Shown here in pieces: positions 9,957 to 20,801 of a DNA stretch of 64,000 bases. Location of the stretch: positions 5,079,001 to 5,143,000 of the forward strand of contig JAJEKV010000049.1 in assembly GCA_021234155.1 (NCBI GenBank), written 5' to 3'. The position numbers and the translations under genes were made by a program. The stretch is from Isoetes taiwanensis (Eukaryota > Streptophyta > Lycopodiopsida > Isoetales > Isoetaceae). Each line of letters opens with the position of its first letter. The stretch's first letter is position 1. The notes under the pieces were generated by a model that had not been told where the DNA came from, did no database searches, and saw nothing but the letters and a program-made list of their open reading frames with translations.

Positions 9957-12281
9957 ATTCAAATGCTTTAAGTCTTTATTTTTTCATGTTTACATGTAAA
10001 TGAAGGGTTCACTTGACAGACCTTATTTCTGAAACCAGTAGTCATTTTGATTTAATATGATATGCTGCTCCTTTGTAATTGCTATTCAGATACTGGCATA
10101 TATGCTTCCTACTTTTTCCAAGACTACAATGTCACATCTAATGTTACTGCATGGTCTTTGTGGCTCTGGCATTGGCATTTTTGGTTTTGTCGCAGGCCTT
10201 CATGGACTCTGTTTGCTAGTGTATAAGTAGCAAGGGAAGTTCAGGCGTATTAAAGATTAATCGTCTGATTAAGTTTACATGGTTATAAGGATAACTTGTC
10301 TTGGACTTGTACTTTGGATATCAGACTATAGGAACACAAGTACCAAGTTTGAATGCGTTCAGATTTTTGGATTGATAATACAGTGGATGGATTGACTGAA
10401 GCTGATGCTGACCTAGGATACTAGGTTAGGCCGGGTTTTTTTTAGACACTTCAATTCTCTGGTTTAACTGGAGTTGCTTGTGTCCTTCAGTCTATTATCC
10501 TATCGATCATGCATTCAATCTCTATATTGATTTATCTTAAACCAGCATTACTAATGACTGCTAAACTTTTACAGGATTTTCTCTATTCGTTATTACAGAA
10601 GGATTTTTCAGCAAGAAATCTTATAAAAGATTCTAATTCTTTAAGGCAACCTCTGCCACTTGGCTTAATACCAATGATCATATGCCACTCGGCCTGATAA
10701 ATTATAAGTTACCAGAGAGACTCACGCATGAACTTGGACTCAATTTTGACATAAAGACTATGCTACAGGGAATCATTAAACGCCATCAGAGGTATTTAGT
10801 CTGATCCTGCTGATAATATAAGGGTTTTTACTTATTGGGTTGGGTCTGGCCTCTGCTGTATAGTAGGGGTCACCCCTCCCTATTTATACAATCAAATTAT
10901 CCTGAGGTCAACCTCACCTTACGGGTGGTGGTAGGTTTTTTTTATAATTATGAACATCACGTTATCCTGATGCACTGAACATCATCATGTTGCTCTAAAA
11001 TGACATAAAATAGCCAATGGGGCACTTGTTTACTATATGAACATGCTCATTTTACCTTAGAAATGTTAAACATGGATTTCACGTAAGAAAACATACATAT
11101 GTGTACTTTGGCCTCATCCAATTTCGATTTATAAGGTTAGAAACTTTTAGTAAATTTGTGGGTCTCATTATTATATCCAATTACCTTGAATATACATGCA
11201 TGCATGCATGTTTGCCATGTGTTGGCTTTTCGATTGCACTATACCTTTTTGTTGCATGAAAGTGACGTTCTACATGAGGATCAAAAAGATGAAAAAACAC
11301 ACTTACCTTATTGACGACCACGGCATGGCTCATTTCATAATACAAAGAGCAAGGATTTATCTTGCCATCAAGGACAATACCATTTGGGTGATAATGGTAG
11401 TGGATATCATCTTTTTCTTGAACTCTCTTGTATTCCATTGCCCTAATGTATTTCTGTGACCTAATACAAAAATTGTGCCCTAGCATAGCCGCTTCTTCAT
11501 TTGCTTCGTCACACTGCACAATGTATGCTGTAATGTTTACTTCTACGCAAAATATGAGATCGCCAAAGAAGTCCGACCATGGCCTCTGTTATAAAATCGT
11601 TTGGGGCAGCTCCAATATTCAAAAGGTGCAATGTTGCTGATATATTTTACAAAAGGCCTCTTTAACTTCATGTTCTACACGGTGCTAGTCTTAAAGACTT
11701 GACATTCATGCAACAAGAAAAATGCAAAAGTGTTTTTTAGCTTCCGGTTGGGGCTTCATAACCGGGTTCTTATCACTAGATTGTTTATATTCATCCGCTT
11801 TTTATTATATTCAATTACTAGCTTTGAACAGTCTACATTCTATTTCTACATTTGCCATTCCATTTTCCTCTAGAATCTAACTTTGGGCAAAGGGTTACAA
11901 AGGGTGATCGGCCATAAGCCGAGAGGACCCAATGTACCTTTTGGCCCTTGCTATGTTACCATTTTCATGCTAACATAGTATTGTTTGGTCTGCAGTACGG
12001 ATCCTCTCTTCCCTTTGTGATTCCTTTGTTGTTTATGTTAGTATTTTTTGAAGTGGATATGGAGCATCCAAGAAGCTGCTACCAAACGTCTCGATATGAT
12101 AAGTTCTTCCTTTCGTCTGGTGTAATGCTGGCGTAAAATTATTCTTAAGGGCTATCACTTTTTGTTTTAATTTCATGGAACAGAAATCAATTTACTAATC
12201 TAAAACATACTTGAGTAATTAAGCATGTAAGCAAGCATTCTTGTGCATTGGATTGGTGTATCCCATATATTGAGAAACAAT
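9957..12281. repeat. Array unit U1 (short form)
   Basis: This is the first full unit of the head-to-tail array, starting at ATTCAAATGCTTTAAGTC. Further units start at 12,282, 18,119 (truncated), 20,802, 23,103, 28,077 and 35,157. The short form lacks the 2.6-kb segment present in long units; its junction is TTTATTATATTCAATTACTAG near 11,800. It carries one conserved minus-strand exon and an unrecognised plus-strand open stretch (PLGLINYKLPERLTHELGL) near 10,690-10,800. No promoter or complete gene is visible. Confidence 0.88.
11307..11513 (-). pseudogene. Unidentified 69-codon exon, copy in U1
   Basis: A 207-bp exon-like segment is bounded on the minus strand by GTGCAG before it and GTAAGT after it, and is open throughout in one frame. 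It begins CDEANEEAAMLGHNFCIRSQ and contains DDIHYHYHPNGIVLDGKINP and LYYEMSHAVVVNK. Four other copies exist (13,641, 22,129, 24,453, 29,432). I do not recognise the family. The clean splice borders and open frame suggest a real captured exon. No neighbouring exon of the same gene could be identified with confidence. Confidence 0.6.
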
Positions 12282-13640
12282 ATTCAAATGGTTTAAGTCT
12301 TTATTTTTTCATGTTTACATGTAGATGAAGGGTTCACTTGACAGACCTTATTTCTGAAACCAGTGGTCATTTTGATTTAATATGATATGCTGCTCCTTTG
12401 TAATTGCTATTCAGATATACTGGCATATATGCTTCCTACTTTTTCCAAGACTACAATGTCACATCTAATGTTACTGCATGGTCTTTGTGGCTCTGGAATT
12501 GGCATTTTTGGTTTTGTTGCAGGCCTTCATGGACTCTGTTTGCTAGTGTATAAGTAGCAAGGGAAGTTCAGGCGTATTAAAGATTAATCGTCTGATTAAG
12601 TTTACATGGTTATAAGGATAACTTGTCTTAGACTTGTACTTTGGATATCAAACTATAGGAACACAAGTACCAAGTTTCAATGCGTTCAGATTTTTGGATT
12701 GATAATACAGTGGATGGATTGACTGAAGCTGATGCTGACCTAGGATACTAGGTTAGGCCGAGTTTTTTTTAGACACTTCAATTCTCCGGTTTAACTGGAG
12801 TTGCTTGTGTCCTTCAGTCTATTATCCTATCGATCATGCATTCAATCTCTATATTGATTTATCTTAAACCAGCATTACTAATGACTGCTAAACTTTTACA
12901 GGATTTTCTCTATTCGTTATTACAAAAGGATTTTTCAGCAAGAAATCTTATAAAAGATTCTAATTCTTTAAGGCAACCTCTGCCACTTGGCTTAATACCA
13001 ATGATCATATGCCACTCGGCCTGATAAATTATAAGTTACCAGAGAGACTCACGCATGAACTTGGACTCAATTTTGACATAAAGGCTATGCTACAGGGAAT
13101 CATTAAACGCCATCAGAGATATTTAGTCTGATCCTGCTGATAATATAAGGGTTTTTGCTTATTGGGTTGGGTCTAACCTCTGCTGTACGGGTCAGCCCTC
13201 CCTATTTATACAATCAAATTATCCTGAGGTCAACCTCACCTTACGGGTGGTGGTAGGTTTTTTTTATAATTATGAACATCACGTTATCCTGATGCACTGA
13301 ACATCATCATGTTGCTCTAAAATGACATAAAATAGCCAATGGGGCACTTGTTTACTATATGAACATGCTCATTTTACCTTAGAAATGTTAAACATGGATT
13401 TCACGTAAGAAAACATACATATGTGTACTTTGGTCTCATCCAATTTCGATTTATAAGCTTAGAAACTTTTAGTAAATTTGTGGGTCTCATTATTATATCC
13501 AATTACCTTGAATATACATGCATGTATGCATGTTTGCCATGTGTTGGCTTTTCGATTGCACTATACCTTTTTGTTGCATGAAAGTGATGTTCTACATAGT
13601 TTTATATGCAAGGATCAAAAAGATGAAAAAACACACTCAC

Positions 13641-13861
13641 CGTATTGACGACCACTTATTGACGACCACGGCATGGCTCATTTCATAATACAAAGAGCAA
13701 GGATTTATCTTGCCATCAAGGACAATACCATTTGGGTGATAATGGTAGTGGATATCATATTTTTCTTGAACTCTCTTGTATTCCATTGCTCTAATGTATT
13801 TCTGTGACCTAATACAAAAATTGTGCCCTAGCATAGCCGCTTCTTCATTTGCTTTGTCACA
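13641..13861 (-). pseudogene. Unidentified exon, copy in U2 (14-bp duplication at 3' end)
   Basis: This is the same exon as at 11,307, but 221 bp long because the 14-bp string TTATTGACGACCAC is duplicated next to the donor site. The reading becomes VVVNKWSSIR before a GTGAGT donor. The length change is not a multiple of three, so the downstream frame would differ. U5 (29,432) shares the duplication; U1, U3 and U4 lack it. Confidence 0.58.
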
Positions 13862-13884
13862 CTGCACGCTGCGGCTTCTTGCTT

Positions 13885-14680
13885 TGGCAGTGGCGATGGG
13901 CCCGCAGCGACTCAAAGCCTGCTGGAAAGACAAGCAAGCCCAGTGGTTCTCGCTATGGAATGTGCAGGCACACAGATGTGGACCAGTGCATACAATCAAG
14001 GAACGCTACCTTGAAGCGGTGCCCGGATGCTTGCTTCATGGCCAAGCTTTTGGGATGCAGAGGCCTGTCACATCATGTCAAGGTGGCAAATTATTGACCG
14101 GAGTTAATCCCATGCTCACGAGGGGCCCACACCACTACCCCGCCGCACCCATCTACCCATGAAAAAGCGGGGTGATTGCTTCCATTCGCGCAGTGCACAC
14201 CACCTCCGCGATTGAGACGGAGATGGATTCTGGAGCCGCGGAGGACAGAGTCGATCTTTGTCAACAGAAGCCATTGAGGATGAAAATCACGCCCTCCGGG
14301 CTGTCCGTGCACGAGCATATCCCGGTCCTGCTCGGTATGCTTTCGGTTAGTTATGCCCCATCGGGCCTTGCATGAGCTACTGAGCCGCGGCCTCTGTAGG
14401 GCTTATTGGGATCGTACCTCCGGGAGGTAATGGATCACGCGGACTCGCTTATGCCCCCCATCCGGCATTAACCTCGGTTGTACTTGTGATTATGTATATA
14501 ATCATGCGGTATGTCAAAGATCCTTATTGCTACTAAGGTTTTCCCCGAAAACCCTTCCGGCGGGGTTTTTAATCCTGGTAGTAATACGCCTGCTGCTCTC
14601 TCTTTGTACTTGGGTCCCATAGGCCAGTTGGTCTCCGTGGACGATAAAATCATATTCTATTCTATTCCATTCTCTTTGCT
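13885..14680 (+). mobile_element. 5'-truncated LINE-A fragment
   Basis: A GC-rich insert interrupts U2 just after CTGCGGCTTCTTGCTT and ends before TCTCTTTGCTTCATC. U5 at about 29,660-29,700 shows the same place uninterrupted, so it is a true empty site. The insert reads the LINE-A C-terminal CQQ and AIEDENHA segment and ends with the shared 3' end (GGTCCCATAGGCC, then GTTGGTCTCCGTGGACG, then ATAAAA) and an ATTCT-type tail. A few target bases (about CATCG) were lost on insertion. The fragment is non-coding in practice. Confidence 0.82.
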
Positions 14681-16023
14681 TCATCTGCTTTGTTTCATAA
14701 AGATTGAAGAGTGTATTCCACCACAGTGTATGCTGTAATGTTTACTTCTACGCAAATATGAGACTGCCAGCACGTCCGACCATGGCCTCTGTTATAAAAT
14801 CGTTTGGGGCAGCTCCAATATTCAAAAGGTGCAATGTTGCTGATACATTTTACAAAAGGCCTCTTTAACTTCATGTTCTACACGGTGCTAGTCTTAAAGA
14901 CTTGACATTCATGCAACAAGAAAAATGCAGAAGTGTTTTTAGCTTCCAGTTGGGGCTTCATAACTGGTTCTTATCACTAGATTGTTTATATTCATCTGCT
15001 TTTTTATTACAAGAAATTTATCGCAGCGGCCTTGCTTTTGTTCGAATTGTTTCTAGTTTGAACTGTGATTATATGAATCGGTCTGATAGTCTTAGTGTCA
15101 AAGATGCCTAGTTTGACAATGTTGTGGTCTTTGTGATCCTTAGATTCTATTTGGGTTATGCATTCTATACAGGAATGGTAGACCATGGATTTATGTTTTC
15201 CTAGCTAGGCGGTATTTTAGTAGGCTCACCTAAGACCGAGCGAGAAGCCATGGACATGATAGCAAGAAGAGAATTGAAGCATTGAAGTACCATGCTAGCA
15301 AGGGACAATAAAAGCCAACAATGAGTATCATCAAATAAGTTTGTTGAAAAAAAAAATGGTTGGAACCATTTTTTAAATTGGTTATAAAAAAGCAAAGCAC
15401 CAAAGACATTAAGAAAAAGGAGATATTGTTGTTCTTTACCCTCGAAAACTATTACAACAAATCCAAGAGAACCAGGAAAAAGGAGATATTATTCTTAAAA
15501 ACTATTACAACAAATCCAAGTGAGCCATGCTGATCAGCCAACAGAACAGTCTGGGAATGGATGTGGTGCAAGGAGCAAAAGCCTTTGGATGCCAAGTTGC
15601 ATATTATTCCAAGAACCAGAAGCCAGATTGTGCTTTCCCCGATGTTCCTAATTATTAATCATATTAACTAGGAAATTACAATCTGAAAAAAAAGGCAAGT
15701 GCCAAGTAGAAAATTTTGGTTTATATAAATTACAAATGCTTCAATGAAGAATTTGTTGGTTTTGCTATGCAAACAGCATTATTGGCTAGTCTCGTCCATT
15801 TTGTTACATAAAAGTAGCAGGTCAATAACACGGGCATAAGAAGGTGACCTGAAATTCATAACATAGGTGACAGTATTGCCATGCAACTACTTGTTCGAGC
15901 TGTACAGTGTCAAGTGAGATTGCTATGTTTTATGGTTGAATTATTACAATAAGGAAGAAATGTTTTGCTGCATCAAAAAGAGTCACTGCACGAGCATGGT
16001 AGGTATTCATATTGCACTGGTAC

Positions 16024-16990
16024 CTTAATCGTGAGGCTCCAAAGTGCTCAGAAAATGTGATTATTATATCTGGTATATTATACATATTAAATCCTGCATC
16101 AATGGAACGGGCAAATGCCATCCGCTGCTCCCTTTGAAGCATTGATCTGCGCGCTTCCATTGCTTTTGTTAAGCGTAACCTGCACATCCCTTAAAGATTA
16201 GCCTAGATTAAAATTGTGCACCATATAGATGCTTAAAAGACACTCAAATAAAAAACAAAACCTCACTTGGAGCTCTCCCCTCCATCTTGATCCACATCAT
16301 CCAGGGATTCACGCCTTATTAACTATATTAACCATGAGCAAGAAAGGTAACCTCCCATTAGCCATGAATTCTAATAATCAGGACAAATGCACCAGGTATT
16401 GTTCACCCGATACACACCTTTGTCATACCCCCATCGTTATCCAGAGTTGACTTCTGAGTCGCTTTGCCACCTACAATTAAGTTACTTCAAATCTGTTAAA
16501 GCCCTTGATCCAGGTCTAGAAAATAAGAGTTTATCGGCTGAACGTATCATGATCATTGGTAATGTAATGATTGCCCACTACATGGCAGCGGTTAGAGCCA
16601 GGTTCCAGCTTTACCTGAGTCTTCATTTGCTTGATTGTATAAAGCTTCTTCTATTTGTAAAAGTTCTGCATCTATCTTGTTCTAATACTTCTGGCGTAAT
16701 CACAAAACGTAACCTAAAATCAAAGGAATGAGTAAGCAGATCAGGAATGCAAACGGCCTACAAATACATGAAAATTATATATACTTCTGCATGGTGCCCT
16801 TTGTAAACCAGCTCGCATTAATCTCTGAAGGGGGCTCCAATCTGATAGAATAGCCTCCAGCGGCTGTTTGTACTTCTGCAACTCGTAGGTGAGTAAGGAA
16901 CGGCTGCAGAAGGCCCGAAGTAAGCTTTTCTGTGACACCTTTGGCGCAGACCATGAGCTCGCATCTAGATATCGCAATGTCCCATGAATA
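16024..16990 (-). pseudogene. CIP7-like (COP1-interacting protein 7 family) exon fragments, copy in U2
   Basis: Three minus-strand pieces match the plant CIP7-like family in order. The first, 16,990-16,785 (5' border approximate), reads [20 protein letters not shown] and [20 protein letters not shown]. The second, 16,713-16,615, follows an TTTTAG acceptor and joins in phase as LRFVITPEVLEQ, then after a one-base frame change IDAELLQIEEALYNQ, ending at a GTAAAG donor. The third, 16,179-16,024, reads RLTKAMEARRSMLQREQ and FSEHFGASRLR before a GTACCA donor. In the family these lie in the N-terminal half of a large nuclear protein. Phases of pieces two and three do not match, so an exon is missing. 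U4 and U5 have copies. Confidence 0.75.
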
Positions 16991-18118
16991 ATCATGTTAT
17001 TTGAAACCTAGGCTTGGTCTACATAGGTATCCAAGTTCAGTCTGCAACAAAAATGAATACGCAGGTTGAATCTGCGAGAAACATGGGTTATCAGGAAGAA
17101 GAAATATACCAAGATCAGTCTCTGAAAAATATCGATTCCGGTGATCAAGTTGCCGCTCCTGCTTGCCCTTCTCATATTGGGGCCTTGCATTGGGTATTTT
17201 TTCAGAGTCCTTGCCATCGCCCTGTTTGCCCAGATAACTTTTTCAGAAAGCGGAAAGGAAGCATTCAGCCTATGCGTCTCGTACCTACGAAATCTTTGTG
17301 AAGCTTTAGAAAAGACTAGAAAGTAAGTATTCCGACCCACCACTATGCAAAGCCATAGCTCGCCATGCCACAACACTTGAGCTGAGGTCGTGCCCGCCAT
17401 CGCCAATAGCCAGGCGTCGAAATAGCAGGAGAATGCAAGAAGCTTAAGGAGAGGATTTGACGGAGCCGATTCCTCCCAAACGGATAAGGACAAAAACGTG
17501 GCATCGTTCGAAATTTTTTCCCAAATATTTTTCCCTCGCCATTTTTCCCCCCACCCAGGAATCTAAGGCATTAAAGAATCGAATCTTGGTGAGTCTCGAT
17601 TATATAAGTGTAGATATTCAATTACTAGCTATGAACAGTCTACATTCTATTTCTACATTTGCCATTCCATTTTCCTCTAGAATCTAACTTTGGGCAAAGG
17701 GTTACAAAGGGTGATCGGCCATAAGCCGAGAGGACCCAATGTACCTTTTGGCCCTTGCTATGTTACCATTTTCATGCTAACATAGTATTGTTTGGCTGCA
17801 GGTACGGATCCTCTCTTCCCTTTGTGATTCCTTTGCTGTTTATGTTAGTATTTTGTGGGAAGTGGATATGGAGCATCCAAGAAGCTGCTACCAAACGTCT
17901 CGATATGATAAGTTCTTCCTTTCGTCTGGTGTAATGCTGGCATAAAATTATTGTTAAGGGCTATCACTTGTGGCTTTAACTTCCATGCAGTTGGCTTTGT
18001 TTTAACTTCATGGAAAACAGAAATCAATTTACTAATCTAAAACATACTTGAGTAATTAAGCATGTAAGTAAGCATTCTTGTGCATTGGATTGGTGTATCC
18101 CACATATTGAGAAACAAT

Positions 18119-18267
18119 ATTCAAATGCTTTAAGTCTTTATTTTTTCATGTTTACATGTAAATGAAGGGTTCACTTGACAGACCTTATTTCTGAAACCAG
18201 TGGTCATTTTGATTTAATATGATATGCTGCTCCTTTGTAATTGCTATTCAGATATACTGGCATATAT
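18119..18267. repeat. Truncated array unit ending at a duplication breakpoint
   Basis: A seventh unit starts here but runs for only about 150 bp. At 18,268 the array text GGCATATATGCT passes directly into copia RT text CTCCAAGAGAATGG, which belongs at about 7434. The two parent sequences share only GCT at the join. Confidence 0.85.
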
Positions 18268-19368
18268 GCTCCAAGAGAATGGTATCTTTGCATAGACACT
18301 TTTCTAAGAGAGCAAGGGTTTGAAAATTTTCAAAATGATGGTAACTTATATAGATACAAAATAGGAGATAAATTTTGTATTATAGCCTTGTATGTAGATG
18401 ACTGCATCATGGTTGCTAATTCCACTCAAGTTCTGGAAGTTTGCAAAAATATTCTACAGCACAGATTCAAGACGACAGACTTAGGGCCCTTGCAAAAATT
18501 TCTGGGAATTGAGGTGATTAGAGACAGGAAAAACAGATTCTTTGTGAAACTAAAACAAAAAGGGCATATAGAAAATATGCTTAAAAGGTTCAATATGCAA
18601 CAAGCTTGTGCTTGTCAAAACTCCAATTGTATCGGGCCATCGTTTAACCAAGTTAAGTTCCGAGGTTGATGCGGATGAACTGAGTACATGACACAGTCCC
18701 ATATCGTGCTCTAGTAGGGTGTTTATGTACTTAAGCAACATTACTAGGCCTACATAACCTATCTTTGTCAATATCCTCCGAAGTAGAAGATGCAGCAATC
18801 CTGAAAAGGTTCACTGGTTGGCTGCAAAAAGAGTATTAAAATATCTGAAAGGAACTCAAGATTATGGGATAACTTTCAATGATAATAATCTAGAAATGTA
18901 TGCCTATTCAGGATGCGATCAAGGCGGTGATCAAACGTAAAGGAAGTCTACTACGGGTTATGTGATTTTTTCTTGGGGGGCACAATAAGTTGGAGAACCA
19001 AGAAACAGTCTGCTATAGCCTTATCTTCAGCAGAAGCTGAATATGCAGCCTCATCTCTTTTGTCCAGAGAAATAATTTGGCTTAGAAGACTTCTAGAAGA
19101 GTTGGATATCAAACAGATAAATCCTACAACTATCTTTTCTGATAGCCAAAGTTGCATTGCAATAGTCAAAAATCCAGCTTGAACATGAGAGAACTAAACA
19201 TATTGAGTTAAGCTTGCATTACATCGAGATCAAGCAAAGAAAGGGCAATATCCAAATGATGTATATCAGAACCCGACAAACAAATAGCGGATGTTTTCAC
19301 AAAAGGGCTTCCGTAAAGTAAGTTTACTGCTTTTCAAAAGCGGTTAAAGGTTAATTGCTTATGCAATG
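18268..19368 (+). pseudogene. Copia RT/RNase H fragment, second copy
   Basis: This is a near-identical copy of 7431-8520, beginning inside the RT domain at APREWYLCIDTF. It keeps the YVDD box and a better RNase H region than copy 1, with SSAEAEYAASSLLSREI and FSDSQSCIAIV intact in one frame (about 18,973-19,182). A frameshift lies near 18,610 (copy 1 GTACTGTCAAAAC, here GTGCTTGTCAAAAC). It arises from tandem duplication, not a new transposition, because it has no start of its own. Confidence 0.88.
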
Positions 19369-19690
19369 AAGGAGGAGTGTTAGAAAAATGAGGTCATTGC
19401 ATAAGAGTGTGTCATGTGATATTCGAGCACATAAGGGGATTAGTGACCACATTTTGGCTCCCCTAGGCTAATGAGGATTCATACAAGCATTCATGAGAAA
19501 CAAAGGCGTTGAATGCAAGAAAGAAAAGCTCGAATTGAAAAGTGGCGGGCAGGTACTACCACTCGAGGTTGCTACGCCCGAAAATCGCTTGGTACCCCCC
19601 CCTCGCCACTTAGGGTTTTGGGTTGATCGGTCAACGGTCAAAGTCAACGACAAACCGAACTTAAGGACAGCAGGGCATTCTATTATCCAG
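19369..19690 (+). repeat. Copia polypurine tract and LTR start, second copy
   Basis: This duplicate of 8521-8850 is again GAAGGAGGAG followed by TGTTAGAAAAATGAGG. Small indels relative to copy 1 cluster at CAG/CTG and CCG positions. The end is approximate. Confidence 0.55.
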
Positions 19691-20127
19691 GCAAGTTGGA
19701 AAACTTTCTATATGAAGGGCATGCACGATTTGACAAGTGGATATGTCCAGATTGGCAAGAAAATATTCATATGTATATAGGGATGATGGGGATAGATGAA
19801 TGCATCTGTTGTAGATGAAGTTATAGGTGCGGATTGGAAGAGGCAGAAGCATATACTTGGTATACTTGAGTTCATATCCTAAGCTTTGATTCTAACAGCC
19901 CTGTCTAATCGCACAAACAGACCTGGTAGAATTTGCAATATCGGATACACAAAGTGTGTAATGTACTCCACACAGTAGTCCTTCCATGCAATCTTTTTCG
20001 AGGATTTTAGAATGGCTACACCCAAAGCCTTTAATATGAACATAGTAAGAAGCATTATGATGCCGGATCCCTCATCCCAAAGAAATGCATCTTTGGTGGG
20101 GAACCCCGAACAGTTGCTTGGATATTC

Positions 20128-20562
20128 CTAAAGACCAAAAAGCTTCTCTACAATCTTAGTATATGCATTTTCATGGCGCTTTTCATCAGCTGCAACAAGG
20201 CCACAGATGGTGGCTAGCTTAGGATCACCAAGCTCCTTAGCATGGCGGGCGGTATTACCATGGGATATGGCAGTGGCTCGCCCCTGAAAGGAGGTATAGA
20301 TGAATCCCAAGTAAGGGTCGTTCTCCGTTTGCGCTGTTGCATTTGAATCCAGATGCGAAGCCAATCTGCCAAATCCGATCCCCTTTTTTGATCCTTACCT
20401 TGGCCTCTGTATAAGCCAGCTCGTACCACAGCGAGCTGCTTGACGTATTACCAAATCGATACAGTGTCATCCTTGAAGGTTCCATATGCCACGAACTCAA
20501 TTAGCTTAAATTCTTCTCTAGTTCGTCTAACACAGCTCTTCCTCCGCATGGAAGTAGGAAAA
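20128..20562 (-). pseudogene. KCS/stearoyl-ACP desaturase chimera, copy 2
   Basis: The better copy of the chimera. On the minus strand, 20,562-20,335 gives the KCS C-terminal text (GGRAVLDELEKNLS, one stop, [20 protein letters not shown], then [18 protein letters not shown]). After a frame change near 20,332 comes the desaturase exon, open for about 67 codons: [37 protein letters not shown], and [19 protein letters not shown]. The last includes the EKRH ligand motif of the di-iron site. It ends in a stop at 20,128. The KCS part keeps the active-site Asn region but lacks Cys and His motifs. Both are fragments. Confidence 0.82.
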
Positions 20563-20801
20563 AGCTTCGACCTAGCAACCCTAAAAAAATAATCCACACA
20601 ACCCTAAAAAAAAACCATGAAACCCACCACAAAAAAAGCCACCACAGCATTTGCCCTCTTTTCTAAAATCAACGGCTAACAAAAGGGTGCACTCTAGAAA
20701 TACTATTTAGTATACCTGGATGAATACGGCCACCAAATCATATGAAAACCTTAGAGAAAACAATACAAAAACAAAAAAAAACCCCTGTTATAATGCTACA
20801 T

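Larger units (their letters stand above)
12282..18118. repeat. Array unit U2 (long form, with LINE insert)
   Basis: This long unit has the same start as U1 but keeps the extra segment of about 2.6 kb (about 15,005-17,610) that short units lack. The extra segment contains the CIP7-like exons on the minus strand. A LINE-A fragment sits at 13,885-14,680; without it the unit is about 5.04 kb, matching U4 (4.97 kb) and U5 minus its inserts. Two plus-strand open stretches with hydrophobic runs (17,141-17,324, ending at GTAAGT, and about 17,803-17,930) are kept in all long units but are not recognisable. Confidence 0.85.

Noticed and set aside
11190-11215. GCATGCATGCATG-type string as a possible regulatory RY element
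   Set aside because: CATGCATG is the RY seed-promoter motif, but here it is repeated inside every array unit next to an intron-like donor with no gene start nearby.
17141-17326. Plus-strand hydrophobic frame ending at a GTAAGT, kept in the long units
   Set aside because: Conservation among units is explained by recent duplication, and the sequence matches nothing I know; mentioned only within the unit entry.
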